From the NCBI GenBank assembly GCA_035048485.1, contig CM068580.1:36617585-36681584 (forward strand): DNA of 64,000 bases. Reading direction: 5' to 3'. The position numbers were made by a program, and so were the translations under genes. Positions 63,271-64,000 of this stretch are shown piece by piece (position 1 is the stretch's first letter; each line of letters starts with the position of its first letter). Source of the DNA: Pteria penguin. Lineage: Eukaryota > Mollusca > Bivalvia > Pterioida > Pteriidae. Below the pieces are notes generated by a model. It worked only from the letters and a program-made list of their open reading frames with translations, was not told the origin of the DNA and ran no database searches.

Positions 63271-64000
63271 CACTTCTTGGCCAGGGTTTCAGCTACTATT
63301 CAACACGTATGATAACTTGAACTTGTATCAATATATCAAAAACTTAATAACTTTGCCTTTGTTAAAATTTGGATCTACGATTCATACATGTATATATTCA
63401 CATGTTTCAATGCGTACATGGGAAACAACTCTTCTCTATTTTTACTTTCACTTTGAAATCGAAAAGTCACATGATCATGATTTAGTGAGGGGAAGTTGGA
63501 GTATTTGTTTTTAAATGTAGGTTTGTTTACTGTAATGTTGCTGTTTGTTTTCGCCTGAAAGTTGAAGAGTAATAATAATAACTTTATGATATATATTTTC
63601 CATAATTTTTATAAGTTTTTAAGCAAGCTAGGTTCCAACCACAGTTTCTCACTTTCTGACACTGTCAGTGACACTGACAGTGGTCAGTGCACAGTGAGTG
63701 TATAAAGAAAAATAGATTCGTCCTATTAGCATATACAACAGGTTAGAACTTCCAACACTGTGAGGGAAAATCACTTCAACACGTTTTTATTTGTTTTGTC
63801 ATTGTTTTACACCTGACACCAAAGATATTCCATTTATATATTGGTATATAGCTATACATGGGGCCACCAGCCAGTGGTGCATGGCTTCATATAGTTTTAT
63901 TCTTTGTATACAAGTAGAATGGGAAAAACCAGTGTTAGAGAAACAAACACTCAAATGCATAATTGTCTGTAACAGGAGCCTTCTTACCAGCGTAACACGA
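63271..64000. other. 5' flank of COX19
   Basis: Must contain the COX19 promoter on the minus strand. No TATA box with a clear position and no divergent gene were identified; the palindrome at 63660-63682 is the only strong structure. Confidence 0.4.
63660..63682. promoter_or_regulatory. Perfect 11+1+11 palindrome upstream of COX19
   Basis: cactgtcagtg-a-cactgacagtg is a perfect inverted repeat about 390 bases upstream of the COX19 ATG. It could be a dimeric factor site or a chance hairpin. Confidence 0.35.

Noticed and set aside
63960..64000. Minus-strand sequence ending ...CGCTG|gtaagaagg at the window edge, a possible exon donor
   Set aside because: Only 13 bases of the putative exon lie inside the window, which is too little to support a gene.

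Overview
The window reads as eukaryotic, animal nuclear DNA. It is AT-rich, has GT-AG introns, and carries simple repeats, tRNA-derived SINEs and small inverted-repeat elements. The frequent tacatgta-type words and tandem repeats built on 'gaccttgacctt' are a style I associate with marine mollusc (bivalve-like) genomes. That placement is inference, and I cannot name a species.

Only three protein-coding loci can be supported. (1) 21.5-22.7 kb, minus strand: one coding exon for a 361-residue single-pass membrane protein with a long disordered tail. I do not recognise its family. (2) 49.06-58.06 kb, plus strand: the last eight exons of UTP6, a HAT-repeat component of the U3 snoRNP/SSU processome. 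They cover about the C-terminal half; the N-terminal half is not seen upstream. (3) 59.65-63.27 kb, minus strand: a complete three-exon COX19, an 88-residue twin CX9C copper chaperone of mitochondrial cytochrome c oxidase assembly. UTP6 and COX19 are convergent (tail to tail, about 1.6 kb between stops). They share no pathway, so this looks like ordinary gene packing and not a functional cluster.

Layout: 0-3.8 kb is repeat-rich, with a dispersed repeat in both orientations, a 54-bp tandem array and a perfect 87-bp inverted repeat. 3.8-33.6 kb is gene-poor single-copy-looking DNA around the membrane-protein gene, with microsatellites, one hAT-like MITE and possible regulatory islands. 33.6-36.8 kb is a composite repeat block: a SINE (+), a 28-bp array, a SINE (-), then about 52 indel-free copies of a 42-bp satellite. 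36.8-49 kb is gene-poor again, with a degenerate 42-bp array that has a 235-bp higher-order period and large AT/AAT/GT microsatellites. 49-63.3 kb holds the two housekeeping genes; their introns carry SINEs, a MITE family and degenerate tandem repeats.

I found no prokaryotic system, CRISPR array, rRNA gene, convincing tRNA gene, or reverse transcriptase/transposase ORF. The most notable items are the 42-bp satellite abutting a SINE head, a recent SINE insertion that appears to duplicate a splice branch site in UTP6, the perfect inverted repeat near 3.4-3.7 kb, and the unrecognised membrane protein.
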